Source: an uncultured Alphaproteobacteria bacterium (lineage in GTDB: Bacteria; Pseudomonadota; Alphaproteobacteria; HIMB59; GCA-002718135). Taken from it: 51,031 nt of DNA. The number at the start of each line of letters is the position of its first letter. The stretch's first letter is position 1. Of this stretch, positions 22,492-30,792 are shown piece by piece. The notes under the pieces were generated by a model. That model worked only from the letters and a program-made list of their open reading frames with translations. It did no database searches and was not told where the DNA came from. Location: the NCBI GenBank assembly GCA_902605135.1, contig CACLBK010000005.1, positions 1 through 51,031 on the forward strand, written 5' to 3'. The translations under genes were made by a program, and so were the position numbers.

Positions 22492-22920
22492 CTATTGCTC
22501 AAGATTTTGAGTAATTAATGCAACTTTAATATATCCTGCTGAATTTATTATGGACATAACTTCCATAATCCTTCCGTAAGCTACTACTCTATCACCTCTT
22601 ATATAAATTCTTGCTTCAGTATTTTGTTCTGTAATAGCATTTAGACGAGGAATCAAATTTTCTACTTCAACCTTTGATTCTCCAATGTAAACTTCTCCGT
22701 CTAACTTAATGGTTATTTCAATTGGATCTTTAATATCAGTTAATGCAGTAGCTTTAACCTTTGGTAAATCAACTTTTATTCCAACCGTTAGAAGAGGTGC
22801 GGTAACCATAAAAACAATTAGTAAAACAAGCATAACATCTACAAAAGGTGTAACGTTAATTTCACTCATTTGAGTGTACCTTTGCTTCTTACGTTTGTTT
22901 AAATTATTTGAGGTAATCAA
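22492..22920 (-). CDS. tolR: Tol-Pal system protein TolR (ExbD family)
   Basis: Inner-membrane proton-channel partner of TolQ. MSEINVTPFVDVMLVLLIVFMVTAPLL carries the membrane helix with the conserved Asp, and a periplasmic domain follows with YIRGDRVVAYGRIMEVMS. The TTG at 22920 is chosen because it gives the basic cytoplasmic tail (NKRKKQR) usual in the family and sits just after the tolQ stop; an ATG at 22869 would begin directly at MSEINVTP. Confidence 0.92.
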   Translation of the reverse strand: MITSNNLNKRKKQRYTQMSEINVTPFVDVMLVLLIVFMVTAPLLTVGIKVDLPKVKATALTDIKDPIEITIKLDGEVYIGESKVEVENLIPRLNAITEQNTEARIYIRGDRVVAYGRIMEVMSIINSAGYIKVALITQNLEQ

Positions 22921-22921
22921 T

Positions 22922-23635
22922 TTATTTTTTCTCTAATTGTCTAAAAAAAATTGTTGAGAATTCATCCATGAATGTTTCCAGGGATATGAAGTATTTTGAT
23001 AAATCGTTTGAAATTTTATTGTAGGCAACCACAGCAGGTATAGCTACAAAAAGACCTAATGCTGTTGCAAACAGTGCCTCTGCAATTCCTGGGGCAACTA
23101 CTGCTAAATTAGTATTTTGTGCAATTGCGATAGATTTAAAACTATTCATTATACCCCAAACTGTTCCAAATAAACCTATAAACGGTGCAGTTGAACCAGC
23201 AGTAGCGAGAAAAGTTAAATTTCTCTCAACATTTTCACTTTCCTTATTAAAAACAACTGTCATTGATCTCATCATTCTATCCTTTAAAGAATTAATATCT
23301 GAAGTATCATTTTCATATTGAGATTTACTTTTTTTCCACTCTAAAATTGCAGCACAAAATAACTTTGACTTTGGATCTGTCTGATTAAAATTTAAAGTTT
23401 CATATAAATCTTCAAATGAATTTCCAGACCAAAAAATATCTTCAAATTCTTTTTCAAGTTTTTTTAATTGTCTAATTCTTAAAATTTTTGAAATAATTAC
23501 ATTCCAGGAATATAGAGATGCTAAGATTAAAATTATAATTACTGATTTTACAACAAGGTCAGCTTGCATAAATAAAGCAAGCATTGAAAAATCTGGAGCT
23601 TCTGTCGATATATTTGCACTATTTATTTCTGCCAT
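22922..23635 (-). CDS. tolQ: Tol-Pal system protein TolQ (MotA/TolQ/ExbB proton channel)
   Basis: Three membrane segments (about residues 28-50, 138-160 and 172-195). The channel signatures are ATAGSTAPFIGLFGTVWGIM and VAPGIAEALFATALGLFVAIPAVVAYN. At 237 residues it is full length. It is first of the tol genes in transcription order and starts only 5 nt after the small nuclease gene; the usual upstream thioesterase ybgC is missing. Confidence 0.95.
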   Translation of the reverse strand: MAEINSANISTEAPDFSMLALFMQADLVVKSVIIILILASLYSWNVIISKILRIRQLKKLEKEFEDIFWSGNSFEDLYETLNFNQTDPKSKLFCAAILEWKKSKSQYENDTSDINSLKDRMMRSMTVVFNKESENVERNLTFLATAGSTAPFIGLFGTVWGIMNSFKSIAIAQNTNLAVVAPGIAEALFATALGLFVAIPAVVAYNKISNDLSKYFISLETFMDEFSTIFFRQLEKK

Positions 23636-23640
23636 AATAA

Positions 23641-23934
23641 TTATTTTTTAATTTTTTCAAGATCACTACTATGAACCATAACCCAAAAACCTGGTCTATT
23701 TTTTTCACATAATGCTATTACTGGCGTCTTACCCTCCTCTTTGGCAAGCTTTGCAGTATCATCCCATAAACTAATTGCTGTGTGCTTTGCTCTTAATTTA
23801 CATTCTATAAATAAGTCTTCATGAATTACATCAGCTCTTGTTACTTTACCATTACCTCCACTCAAAGGTGTCCTTGTCCCGTTGAAATAACTTGCAACAT
23901 CTCTTTCTCTTTTTTTCCATGCTTTATCAGGCAT
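23641..23934 (-). CDS. Small PD-(D/E)XK nuclease, Hjc/phage resolvase-like
   Basis: A 97-residue protein with a restriction-endonuclease-fold pattern: Glu10 in KKRERDVASYF, a GTRTPLSGG loop with Ser25, Asp35 in RADV, and Glu44-x-Lys46 in LFIECKLR. These match in order and spacing the active site of archaeal Hjc resolvase (E, S, D, ExK), and the later KTPVIALCEKNRPGFWVMV resembles the Hjc fourth strand region. Similar short proteins occur in phages. It lies between yebC (14-nt gap) and tolQ (5-nt gap), the place where ruvC-ruvA-ruvB usually are. Holliday junction cleavage is an inference; another structure-specific or phage-type nuclease is possible. Confidence 0.72.
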   Translation of the reverse strand: MPDKAWKKRERDVASYFNGTRTPLSGGNGKVTRADVIHEDLFIECKLRAKHTAISLWDDTAKLAKEEGKTPVIALCEKNRPGFWVMVHSSDLEKIKK

Positions 23935-23948
23935 TTATGTTCCTTTCA

Positions 23949-24698
23949 TTAGGCTGTGAGTGAAGATAGAACATTATCTTCAACTTCAAAATTTGATGAT
24001 ACAACTTGAACGTCGTCATTGTCTTCTAAAACTTCAAGTAATTTAAATAGTTTGTCTGCTGTATTTTTTCCAATGTTTATATTATTTTTACTTTTCCAAA
24101 TTAAATTTGCTGAGCTAGTTTGACCGTACTTTTTAATTATTTTATCATTAAGTTCATGCAAATCGTTTTGATCGCAGTATATTGAATATTCTGTATCGTT
24201 AATCTCATAATCTTCAGTATTATTTTCAATAAGAAATTCTAAAAGCTGATCTTCTTTTACTAAACTTTTATCAAGGGTTATATTTCCAAATCTATCGAAA
24301 CCAAAACTAACACTTCCTGTTTCACCCAAATTACCTCCATGTTTACTAAAGGAGGACCTAATCTCAGCAGCTGTTCTATTTTTATTATTTGTAAGTGCCT
24401 CAACTATTATTGCAATACCTTCAGGTCCATACCCTTCATATCTTACTTCTTCATAATTACTATCAGGATCATTTCCTTGACCTTTTTTAATTGCTCTCTC
24501 AATGTTATCTTTTGGCATATTTAGAGACTTGGCTGACAAAATTGCAGATCTTAATCTGATGTTACTTTCAATATCTTCACCTCCTACTTTGACAGCGACA
24601 GATATTTCTCTTCCAAGTCTTGAGAAAACTTTGGCTCTTTTTTTATCTTGCGCACCTTTACGATGCATAATATTTTTAAATTTCGAGTGCCCTGCCAT
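23949..24698 (-). CDS. yebC: YebC/PmpR family transcription/translation regulator
   Basis: Starts with the invariant AGHSKFKNIMHRKGAQDKKR and contains NMPKDNIERAIKKG and YEGYGPEGIAIIVEALTDN-like YEGYGPEGIAIIVEALTNN, then SVSFGFDRFG. The family acts as a DNA-binding regulator and, in some members (TACO1-like), in translation. At 249 residues it is full length. In proteobacteria yebC usually heads the ruvCAB genes; here it heads the small nuclease and tolQ. Confidence 0.95.
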   Translation of the reverse strand: MAGHSKFKNIMHRKGAQDKKRAKVFSRLGREISVAVKVGGEDIESNIRLRSAILSAKSLNMPKDNIERAIKKGQGNDPDSNYEEVRYEGYGPEGIAIIVEALTNNKNRTAAEIRSSFSKHGGNLGETGSVSFGFDRFGNITLDKSLVKEDQLLEFLIENNTEDYEINDTEYSIYCDQNDLHELNDKIIKKYGQTSSANLIWKSKNNINIGKNTADKLFKLLEVLEDNDDVQVVSSNFEVEDNVLSSLTA

Positions 24699-24746
24699 TA
24701 CGAATAGATTTATAAATATTTAATCCGATGTTAGTAAAGATATAAA

Positions 24747-24770
24747 ATATTAGATAATTGTGTCTAATAT
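24747..24770 (-). terminator. Inverted repeat downstream of ymdB, possible weak terminator
   Basis: An 8-8-8 inverted repeat (ATATTAGA, 8-nt loop, TCTAATAT) begins 7 nt after the ymdB stop on the minus strand, followed by TTTATATCTTT. The stem is nearly all A/T, so terminator strength would be low. An operator for yebC, which begins 48 bp further on, is the alternative. Confidence 0.35.
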
Positions 24771-24777
24771 ATGTAAA

Positions 24778-25569
24778 TTATCTCTCTTGAATTGGGGTAA
24801 TATTTTTAGCTAAGCCAGTATTAATATCGATATCTATTATAGCTCCACATATAGTTATGTTTTCAGAAGCAGGTGTAAATCTACCTTCAGCCCTATATCC
24901 CTTAACAAATCCGTGGATTGGATTATTTATATCAAAACCAATTATTGAATTATAATCACCTGACATCCCAACATCTGTTTGATAAGCTGTGCCTTTAGGT
25001 AAAATAACACTGTCTGCCGTTGGCACATGAGTATGTGTGCCTAAAACTGCAGAAACTTTTCCGTCAACGTAATATCCAAAAGCTTTTTTTTCAGAGGTTG
25101 CTTCACCATGCATATCAATTATTATTCCATCGCATGTACTACCTAACTTCTCTTTTTGAAGAAATTTAATTATACTTTTAAAAGGATCATCTAATGATAA
25201 ATTCATAAATAATCTAAGCATAACTTGTACTACTATAATTTTTTTTCCATTTAAAAGTTCAAGTTTATAATAACCTTTTCCAGGAACACCTTCAGGGTAA
25301 TTTAACGCTCTTATTATTTTTGGATTTTCTTCAATATAGGATAACATATCTCTTTGATCCCATGCATGATTTCCAAGTGTAATTAGATCCAAACCACTAG
25401 AAAATAATTCTTCTGCATCCTTTTTTGAAAGTCCATAACCAGAAGTAGCATTCTCACCATTCGCAATAATCATGTCTGTATTGTATTTAGATTTGAGTGT
25501 TGGGATAATTTCTTTAATTTTTTTCCGTGAAACCTTCCCAATAATATCACCTATAAAAAGAACTTTCAT
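24778..25569 (-). CDS. ymdB: YmdB/TIGR00282 family metallophosphoesterase
   Basis: Calcineurin-like phosphoesterase of 263 residues. Metal-binding motifs: KVLFIGDIIGKVSRKK at the N-terminus, IANGENATSGYGLS, LGNHAWDQRDM, IIDMHGEATSEKKAFG and VLGTHTHVPTAD. Family members hydrolyse 2',3'-cyclic nucleotides in vitro and influence RNA turnover in Bacillus; the role here is not known. Its start overlaps the 5-FCL stop (ATGA). Confidence 0.92.
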   Translation of the reverse strand: MKVLFIGDIIGKVSRKKIKEIIPTLKSKYNTDMIIANGENATSGYGLSKKDAEELFSSGLDLITLGNHAWDQRDMLSYIEENPKIIRALNYPEGVPGKGYYKLELLNGKKIIVVQVMLRLFMNLSLDDPFKSIIKFLQKEKLGSTCDGIIIDMHGEATSEKKAFGYYVDGKVSAVLGTHTHVPTADSVILPKGTAYQTDVGMSGDYNSIIGFDINNPIHGFVKGYRAEGRFTPASENITICGAIIDIDINTGLAKNITPIQER

Positions 25570-26147
25570 TGAAAACTGTATAAATTTTTTTCAGTAATAA
25601 CATAATCCACTTTAAAATCAAACTTGTCTATGGGTATGTTATTTAACTTTTGTTCTTCATATGCATATACTACTGATATGAATTTATGATTAATTTTATT
25701 AAAATAATCAAAAGTCCTGTCATAATAACCTCCTCCATAACCTAATCTATTTCCCCTATGATCATAAGCTAAACAAGGAACAAAAATTAATTCTGGATTT
25801 AAGACTTTATTTTTATTTTGAGGCTCTAATATATTCATATGCCCTTTCACAAAATTCTCATCACTATTAAACTGCTTAAAGATTAAATGACTATTTTTTT
25901 TTTTTACTACAGGAAGACATAAAATTTTTTTTTTAATAAAGATAAGATTATTGAGCTCTTTTGTATTTATTTCAGAATTTATAGATATAAAACTAGATAC
26001 TATATTGATTTCTTGAAAGTTAATTTTTTCAAAAAGTTGATTAAATAAAGATAAAGTAAAATGAGATGGTTTATTATTAAAAATCTTATCTCTTATAATT
26101 TTTTGTTTTTTTCTGATAATTAATTTTTCATCTTTAATATTATTCAT
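25566..26147 (-). CDS. 5-formyltetrahydrofolate cyclo-ligase
   Basis: Converts 5-formyl-THF to 5,10-methenyl-THF with ATP. Signatures: KLIIRKKQKIIRDKIF at the N-terminus, FVPCLAYDHRGNRLGYGGGYYDRTFDYF and the end VDYVITEKNLYSF. At 193 residues it is full length. It sits between zapA (8-bp overlap) and ymdB, the usual zapA-ygfA order but with no space for a 6S RNA between them. It fits the one-carbon theme of the metF-fhs-sox region. Confidence 0.92.
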   Translation of the reverse strand: MNNIKDEKLIIRKKQKIIRDKIFNNKPSHFTLSLFNQLFEKINFQEINIVSSFISINSEINTKELNNLIFIKKKILCLPVVKKKNSHLIFKQFNSDENFVKGHMNILEPQNKNKVLNPELIFVPCLAYDHRGNRLGYGGGYYDRTFDYFNKINHKFISVVYAYEEQKLNNIPIDKFDFKVDYVITEKNLYSFQ

Positions 26148-26559
26148 AATAAGAATTCTTAATTATATCAATTAAACCTTCTACTTTTTTATTTATTTCA
26201 TCAAATTCTTGGTCTAATTTCAATTTTTCATCTTCTAAAATTTTTTTTTCATTTTGCAGTTTTAGTATTTTGTCTTTAAGTTCTAAATTGCTCTTAAGAT
26301 ATTCTTCATTTTTGGCATCATTTATTTCTGTACTTTTTTGTATATTTAATTTTTCAGAAAGCTCTGCTTGAAGCTCAATAGAGAGAAGTGATAACAATAT
26401 AGTATCACTTATTTTTCCATTTGAATATTTTGGATTTTGTAATTTATTATCTATTTTTTTATTAATTAACTTAATTGATTCTATAATTTTTGTTTCATCT
26501 TTTTCTTCATATTCTAATGAAATTTCTCTGTTTAAAATTTTAGTCTTATAAAAAGGCAT
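26140..26559 (-). CDS. zapA: Cell division protein ZapA
   Basis: FtsZ-ring-associated protein. The N-terminal domain (ILNREISLEYEEKDETKIIESIKLINKKID) and the segment ISDTILLSLLSIELQAELSE match ZapA. A long coiled coil follows (about residues 88-130), making the protein 139 residues, longer than the E. coli form but normal for alphaproteobacteria. Neighbours DUF4164 and 5-FCL support the call, which matters because sequence identity is low. Confidence 0.82.
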   Translation of the reverse strand: MPFYKTKILNREISLEYEEKDETKIIESIKLINKKIDNKLQNPKYSNGKISDTILLSLLSIELQAELSEKLNIQKSTEINDAKNEEYLKSNLELKDKILKLQNEKKILEDEKLKLDQEFDEINKKVEGLIDIIKNSYYE

Positions 26560-26561
26560 AG

Positions 26562-26750
26562 TTATTTATTAATTAGAAGTTCCAATTCATCAATGTACTC
26601 AGACATTTGTTTTCGTAAATTTTTAATTTCATTTTCAAGATTTTTAATCTTTTGTTTTTTGGAATTATGATGATCCCCAAAATCTTCTAAAGATGATCTT
26701 AGATTATTTAAGTTTTCCTTTAGATCTGTAATTTTTTTTTGTATCTCCAT
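26562..26750 (-). CDS. DUF4164-like small coiled-coil protein
   Basis: A 62-residue, entirely helical, Lys/Glu-rich coiled-coil protein two bases upstream of zapA. Alphaproteobacteria typically carry a DUF4164 coiled-coil gene directly before zapA, so the identification rests on position and composition more than on motifs. It may help in division but no function is established. It is first in the 15 kb minus-strand run and divergent from tkt. Confidence 0.65.
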   Translation of the reverse strand: MEIQKKITDLKENLNNLRSSLEDFGDHHNSKKQKIKNLENEIKNLRKQMSEYIDELELLINK

Positions 26751-26835
26751 TATAATTTTATAGTTTGTAATTTTATAGTTGTCACGTTAATGAACACATA
26801 TTAAATAATTTTACATTAATCATAAAGGTAAGTAT
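26751..26835. promoter_or_regulatory. Divergent promoter region (DUF4164-zapA / tkt) with tandem 15-bp repeat
   Basis: This 85-bp gap must hold promoters for both directions. It contains a tandem repeat of taattttatagtt at 26753-26765 and 26768-26780 (period 15 bp) and the short inverted element GTTaatgAAC nearby. The repeat could bind a regulator; it could also be chance in AT-rich DNA. The tkt side ends in an aaaggta ribosome-binding site just before its TTG start. Confidence 0.4.
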
Positions 26836-28812
26836 TTGAATAATTTAAATAATATCAAAAATCTAAGACAATTATCAAATTGTATTAGATTTTTATCAAT
26901 TGATGCAGTGGAAAAAGCAAAGTCTGGTCATCCTGGTATGCCCATGGGTATGGCTGATATTGCCACAGTTCTTTATAAAAGTCATTTAAAGTTTGATCCA
27001 AATGACCCAAATTGGATTGATAGAGATAGATTAATTATCTCCAATGGACATGGCTCAATGCTTTTATATTCTTGTTTATATTTAACAGGCTATAAAGACA
27101 TTGACATAAATCAAATTAAAAATTTTAGACAATTACATAATAAAACTGCAGGTCACCCAGAATACGGAAGTGCAAAAGGAATAGAAACAACTACCGGTCC
27201 TCTATCTCAAGGTTTAGCAAATGCAGTTGGAATGGCGTTAGCAGAAAAAAAACTATCAAATAATTTTGGAAAAGAATTAATTGATCATCACACCTATGTT
27301 TTTGCAGGAGATGGATGCTTAATGGAAGGTTTAAGCCATGAAGCGTGTAGTCTAGCAGGACATTTAAAATTAAATAAGCTTATTATGTTTTTTGATAATA
27401 ATTCTATTTCTATAGATGGTTCAACTGAACTTTCAGTTTCAGACAATGTGAATAAAAGATTTGAAGGTTATAATTGGAATATAATAGAAATAGATGGTCA
27501 TAACTATGAAGAAATTGATCAAGCTACAATTCAAGCAAAACAGAGTGATGCTCCAACAATTATATCTTGTAAAACTAAAATTGGTTTCGGCTCTCCAAAT
27601 AAAGAGGGTTCTGCTTCATCACATGGTTCGCCTCTTGGTGAAGATGAAATTAGTTTAACAAGAAAAAAATTAAAATGGAATTATTCACCATTTGAAATTC
27701 CAGAGGATTTATTAAATGAATGGAGAAATTTCTATAAAAGAAATGATGGATCAAGAAAATCTTGGTTATCAAAAAATAAAGAATTAATTGAAAGTAAAAA
27801 TTTTAAAGATAGTTATTCTCAAAAAATTGATTCAAAACTTCCAGAAAAACTTAGAGAATTAAAATTTGAACATTTTAATGATCAAACAAATTGTGCATCT
27901 AGAAAATCAAGTGAACTAACGTTAAACTTAATTTCAAACTATCAAAAAAATCTTATTGGTGGTTCTGCTGATCTTACTGGATCAAATAACACTAAAGCAA
28001 AAGATATGAATGTAATTACATCTAATAATTTTAATGGAAATTATATTCATTACGGAATCAGAGAACATGGAATGGCTGGAGTAATGAATGGTATAGCTTT
28101 ACATAAAGGTTTAATTCCATACGGAGGAACATTTTTGGTATTCACCGATTATTGCAGACCTTCAATTAGATTGTCAGCTATTATGAGCATACCAGTTATT
28201 TATGTAATGACGCATGACTCAATAGGATTGGGAGAAGACGGACCGACTCACCAACCAGTTGAACATATTGCATCTTTACGGGCGATACCAAATTTAACAG
28301 TCATAAGGCCATGTGATATTATAGAAACTATAGAAGCATGGGAATGTGCAATCAACAATACTGGACCAACAATCTTAGTTTTAACAAGACAAAATCTACC
28401 GATGTTACAAAAAGATAATCGCAAAGAAAATCTTGTAAATAAAGGTGCTTATAAAATAAGAGATTTTAAAGAATATGATGCAACAATTTTATCTTCTGGT
28501 TCTGAAGTTGAGATTGCTTGCTCTGCATCAAATAAACTTTTTGAAAACAATAATTTAAAGATAAGAGTTGTAAGCATGTCTTCATTTGAATTGTTTGAGA
28601 AAAATGATGATGGTTATAAAAATGAAATTTTAGGAACAAAACCTATTTTTGCTATTGAAGCTGGAGTAATAAATGGTTGGGAAAAATATATTAAAAATGA
28701 AAATTTTGTTGGTATGTCAACTTTTGGTGAAAGTGGTCCATATAAAGATTTATATAAGCACTTTAAGATAACAGATGATTACTTAATTGAAAAAATAATT
28801 AAAACTTTATAA
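26836..28812 (+). CDS. tkt: Transketolase
   Basis: TPP enzyme of the pentose phosphate pathway, 658 residues. Motifs: SGHPGMPMGMAD, the TPP-binding FAGDGCLMEGLSHEA with the distal FFDNNSISIDG, IREHGMAGVMNGIALHKG, and GEDGPTHQPVEHIASLRAIP. The start is a TTG at 26836 with aaaggta before it; no ATG occurs until well inside the conserved domain. It is followed after 11 bp by gap, the usual tkt-gap order. Confidence 0.95.
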   Translation: MNNLNNIKNLRQLSNCIRFLSIDAVEKAKSGHPGMPMGMADIATVLYKSHLKFDPNDPNWIDRDRLIISNGHGSMLLYSCLYLTGYKDIDINQIKNFRQLHNKTAGHPEYGSAKGIETTTGPLSQGLANAVGMALAEKKLSNNFGKELIDHHTYVFAGDGCLMEGLSHEACSLAGHLKLNKLIMFFDNNSISIDGSTELSVSDNVNKRFEGYNWNIIEIDGHNYEEIDQATIQAKQSDAPTIISCKTKIGFGSPNKEGSASSHGSPLGEDEISLTRKKLKWNYSPFEIPEDLLNEWRNFYKRNDGSRKSWLSKNKELIESKNFKDSYSQKIDSKLPEKLRELKFEHFNDQTNCASRKSSELTLNLISNYQKNLIGGSADLTGSNNTKAKDMNVITSNNFNGNYIHYGIREHGMAGVMNGIALHKGLIPYGGTFLVFTDYCRPSIRLSAIMSIPVIYVMTHDSIGLGEDGPTHQPVEHIASLRAIPNLTVIRPCDIIETIEAWECAINNTGPTILVLTRQNLPMLQKDNRKENLVNKGAYKIRDFKEYDATILSSGSEVEIACSASNKLFENNNLKIRVVSMSSFELFEKNDDGYKNEILGTKPIFAIEAGVINGWEKYIKNENFVGMSTFGESGPYKDLYKHFKITDDYLIEKIIKTL

Positions 28813-28823
28813 AAAGGAGAAAT

Positions 28824-29828
28824 ATGAAAGTTGCAATAAATGGATTTGGAAGAATTGGAAAACTTGTTTTTAGAGCTTTATTAGAAAAAAATCCTAAAGA
28901 TATTAATATTGTAGCTATTAATGAACTAGGAAGTGTTGAGAGCAGTGCTCACTTACTTAAATATGACAGTGTTCACGGTATTCTTAAAGATGAGATTAGT
29001 TCAATCAAAAATGGATTAAAAATTGGTAAACATAAAATTAATTTTTATTCTGAAAGAGATCCAAATCACCTTCCTTGGAAATCACTCAAGGTAGATGTTG
29101 TCCTTGAATGTAGTGGTGTTTTTACTTCAAAAGAAAAGGCGATTTCTCATTTAAATGCAGGAGCAAAAAAAGTTATTATTTCAGCACCAGCTTCAAATGT
29201 AGATGCCACAATTGTTCAAGGTGTAAACAACGATACTATTAAAAAAAATCATAATGTAATTTCAAATGGATCTTGTACTACTAACTGTCTTGCTCCTTTA
29301 GCTATGGTTCTTGATGAAAAATTAGGAATTGAAAGTGGTTTCATGACAACAATTCATAGTTACACGGGTGATCAAAGAACTGTTGATCAAACCCATTCTG
29401 ACTTTAGAAGAGCAAGGGCTGCAGCTGAGTCAATGATTCCAACTTCTACAGGAGCGGCAAAAGCTTTGAGTCTAGTCTTACCAAAATTAAAAGGTAAACT
29501 AGATGGAACAGCTATTCGAGTACCTACTCCTAATGTCTCACTTATAGATCTTACATTTGTAAGTAAGAAAAAAACTAGCCCAGAAAAAATTAATTCTATA
29601 GTTCTTCAAGCTTCAAAAACTAAAAAATTAAATGGAATTCTAACAACAAACTCATTACCTCTAGTTTCAATTGATTTTAATCATAATTCAAGCAGTTCTG
29701 TATTTGATATGAGTCAAACACAAGTTGTCAAAGATAAATTCTGTAGAGTTTTATCGTGGTATGATAATGAATGGGGATTCTCAAATAGAATGGTAGACAC
29801 TATGGCTGATCTTAAAAAATTTATTTAG
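28824..29828 (+). CDS. gap: Glyceraldehyde-3-phosphate dehydrogenase
   Basis: The NAD-binding start VAINGFGRIGKLVFRALLE, the catalytic ISNGSCTTNCLAPLA with the active-site Cys, and TIHSYTGDQRTVDQTH plus RRARAAAESMIPTSTGAAKA are all present. At 334 residues it is full length. It has a clear ribosome-binding site (aaggag, 28814-28819). The phosphoglycerate kinase gene that commonly follows is absent; a 132-residue unknown takes its place, its GTG overlapping the gap stop by one base. Confidence 0.96.
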   Translation: MKVAINGFGRIGKLVFRALLEKNPKDINIVAINELGSVESSAHLLKYDSVHGILKDEISSIKNGLKIGKHKINFYSERDPNHLPWKSLKVDVVLECSGVFTSKEKAISHLNAGAKKVIISAPASNVDATIVQGVNNDTIKKNHNVISNGSCTTNCLAPLAMVLDEKLGIESGFMTTIHSYTGDQRTVDQTHSDFRRARAAAESMIPTSTGAAKALSLVLPKLKGKLDGTAIRVPTPNVSLIDLTFVSKKKTSPEKINSIVLQASKTKKLNGILTTNSLPLVSIDFNHNSSSSVFDMSQTQVVKDKFCRVLSWYDNEWGFSNRMVDTMADLKKFI

Positions 29829-30226
29829 TGCCTAAAAAAATTTGTTTTGCAGTATCAACACTAACACAAATTGAAAATTTAATAGAATTTCGAAAATCAA
29901 AGTTCAAAACTTCGATTATATTTATAAAATATTTTTTAATTAAAGGGTTTGGAATAGAGTGGCTAAGAACACTAATAAACCATACTAAAAATAAATATAA
30001 GAAACACAAAATTAAGTTTTTTGTTGACTCAGGCTATGATCAAGGTCTTAGCATATTATTAACTCACGAAAATATTGATTATTTAAAATTAAAAAATAAT
30101 AAAATGATCTTAAATAAAATTAGTCAAATTTCAAAAAAAAATAAGGTTTTATTAAATCCAACTTTTGATGTAGTAGATCTTACAAAAATTAAAAATATAC
30201 AAAAAAAATTAAAGATAAGACTATGA
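29828..30226 (+). CDS. Conserved-looking small protein of unknown function between gap and efp
   Basis: A 132-residue basic protein beginning with GTG at 29828, one base inside the gap stop, and ending in ATGA overlap with efp. The pattern KKICFAVSTLTQIENLIEF, then KIKFFVDSGYDQGLSILLTHENIDYLKL suggests alternating strands and helices, like part of an alpha/beta fold, with an Asp-Ser-Gly-Tyr-Asp core. I recall short alphaproteobacterial proteins with a VDCG-D-G-AL motif beside efp, so it may be a conserved family, but I cannot name it. No catalytic function can be assigned. Confidence 0.65.
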   Translation: MPKKICFAVSTLTQIENLIEFRKSKFKTSIIFIKYFLIKGFGIEWLRTLINHTKNKYKKHKIKFFVDSGYDQGLSILLTHENIDYLKLKNNKMILNKISQISKKNKVLLNPTFDVVDLTKIKNIQKKLKIRL

Positions 30227-30792
30227 AAATAGATGGAAATGAAATTAAAGTTGGAAATATCTTGGAGATTAATAATAAACTTTGGAAAGTTTTGAAAACC
30301 CAGCATACTCAACCTGGTAAGGGTGGCGCCTACTTACAGGCAGAACTTAAAGAAATAAAAGAAGGTACTAAAATGAATAGTAGGTTTAGATCATCAGAAA
30401 CAGTAGAGAGGGCTATTCTTGATGAAAAAGAATTTCAGTATCTTTATGACGATAATAATAATTATATATTCATGGACAAACAAACATATGAACAAATAGA
30501 ACTTGGTTTAGATATATTAACAGAAGATCAATCAAAATTTTTAGTTGAGAATAGTGATGTTATTATTAATTTCTATAATGAAAAACCAGTCGGCATTGAT
30601 TTACCTGATAATGTTGTATTAACTGTTATAGAAACTGAGGGTGTTGTAAAAGGTCAAACAGCTGCTTCATCATATAAACCAGCTACTTTAGAAAAGAATA
30701 TTAAAACATCTGTACCTCAGTTTATTGCAGTTAATGATAAAATAGTAATAAGTACAATTGACGGTAGTTATATTGAAAAATCAAAAAATTAA
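30223..30792 (+). CDS. efp: Elongation factor P
   Basis: Rescues ribosomes stalled at polyproline. The KOW-like N-domain carries the conserved loop QHTQPGKGGAYLQAELK with Lys33 at the modifiable position; the OB-domain segments FLVENSDVIINFYNEKPVGIDLP and GQTAASSYKPATLE follow. At 189 residues it is full length. The modification enzymes are not in this window. It is coupled upstream by ATGA and downstream to suhB by a one-base overlap. Confidence 0.95.
   Translation: MKIDGNEIKVGNILEINNKLWKVLKTQHTQPGKGGAYLQAELKEIKEGTKMNSRFRSSETVERAILDEKEFQYLYDDNNNYIFMDKQTYEQIELGLDILTEDQSKFLVENSDVIINFYNEKPVGIDLPDNVVLTVIETEGVVKGQTAASSYKPATLEKNIKTSVPQFIAVNDKIVISTIDGSYIEKSKN

Noticed and set aside
26140-26147. 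Expected place for 6S RNA (ssrS) between zapA and the 5-FCL gene
   Set aside because: The two genes overlap by 8 bp, so no RNA gene can fit here; 6S RNA, if present, is elsewhere.
26790-26815. TTAA...TTAA pair in the tkt/DUF4164 gap as a CtrA site
   Set aside because: The spacing is 10 bp rather than the 7 bp of the CtrA motif.
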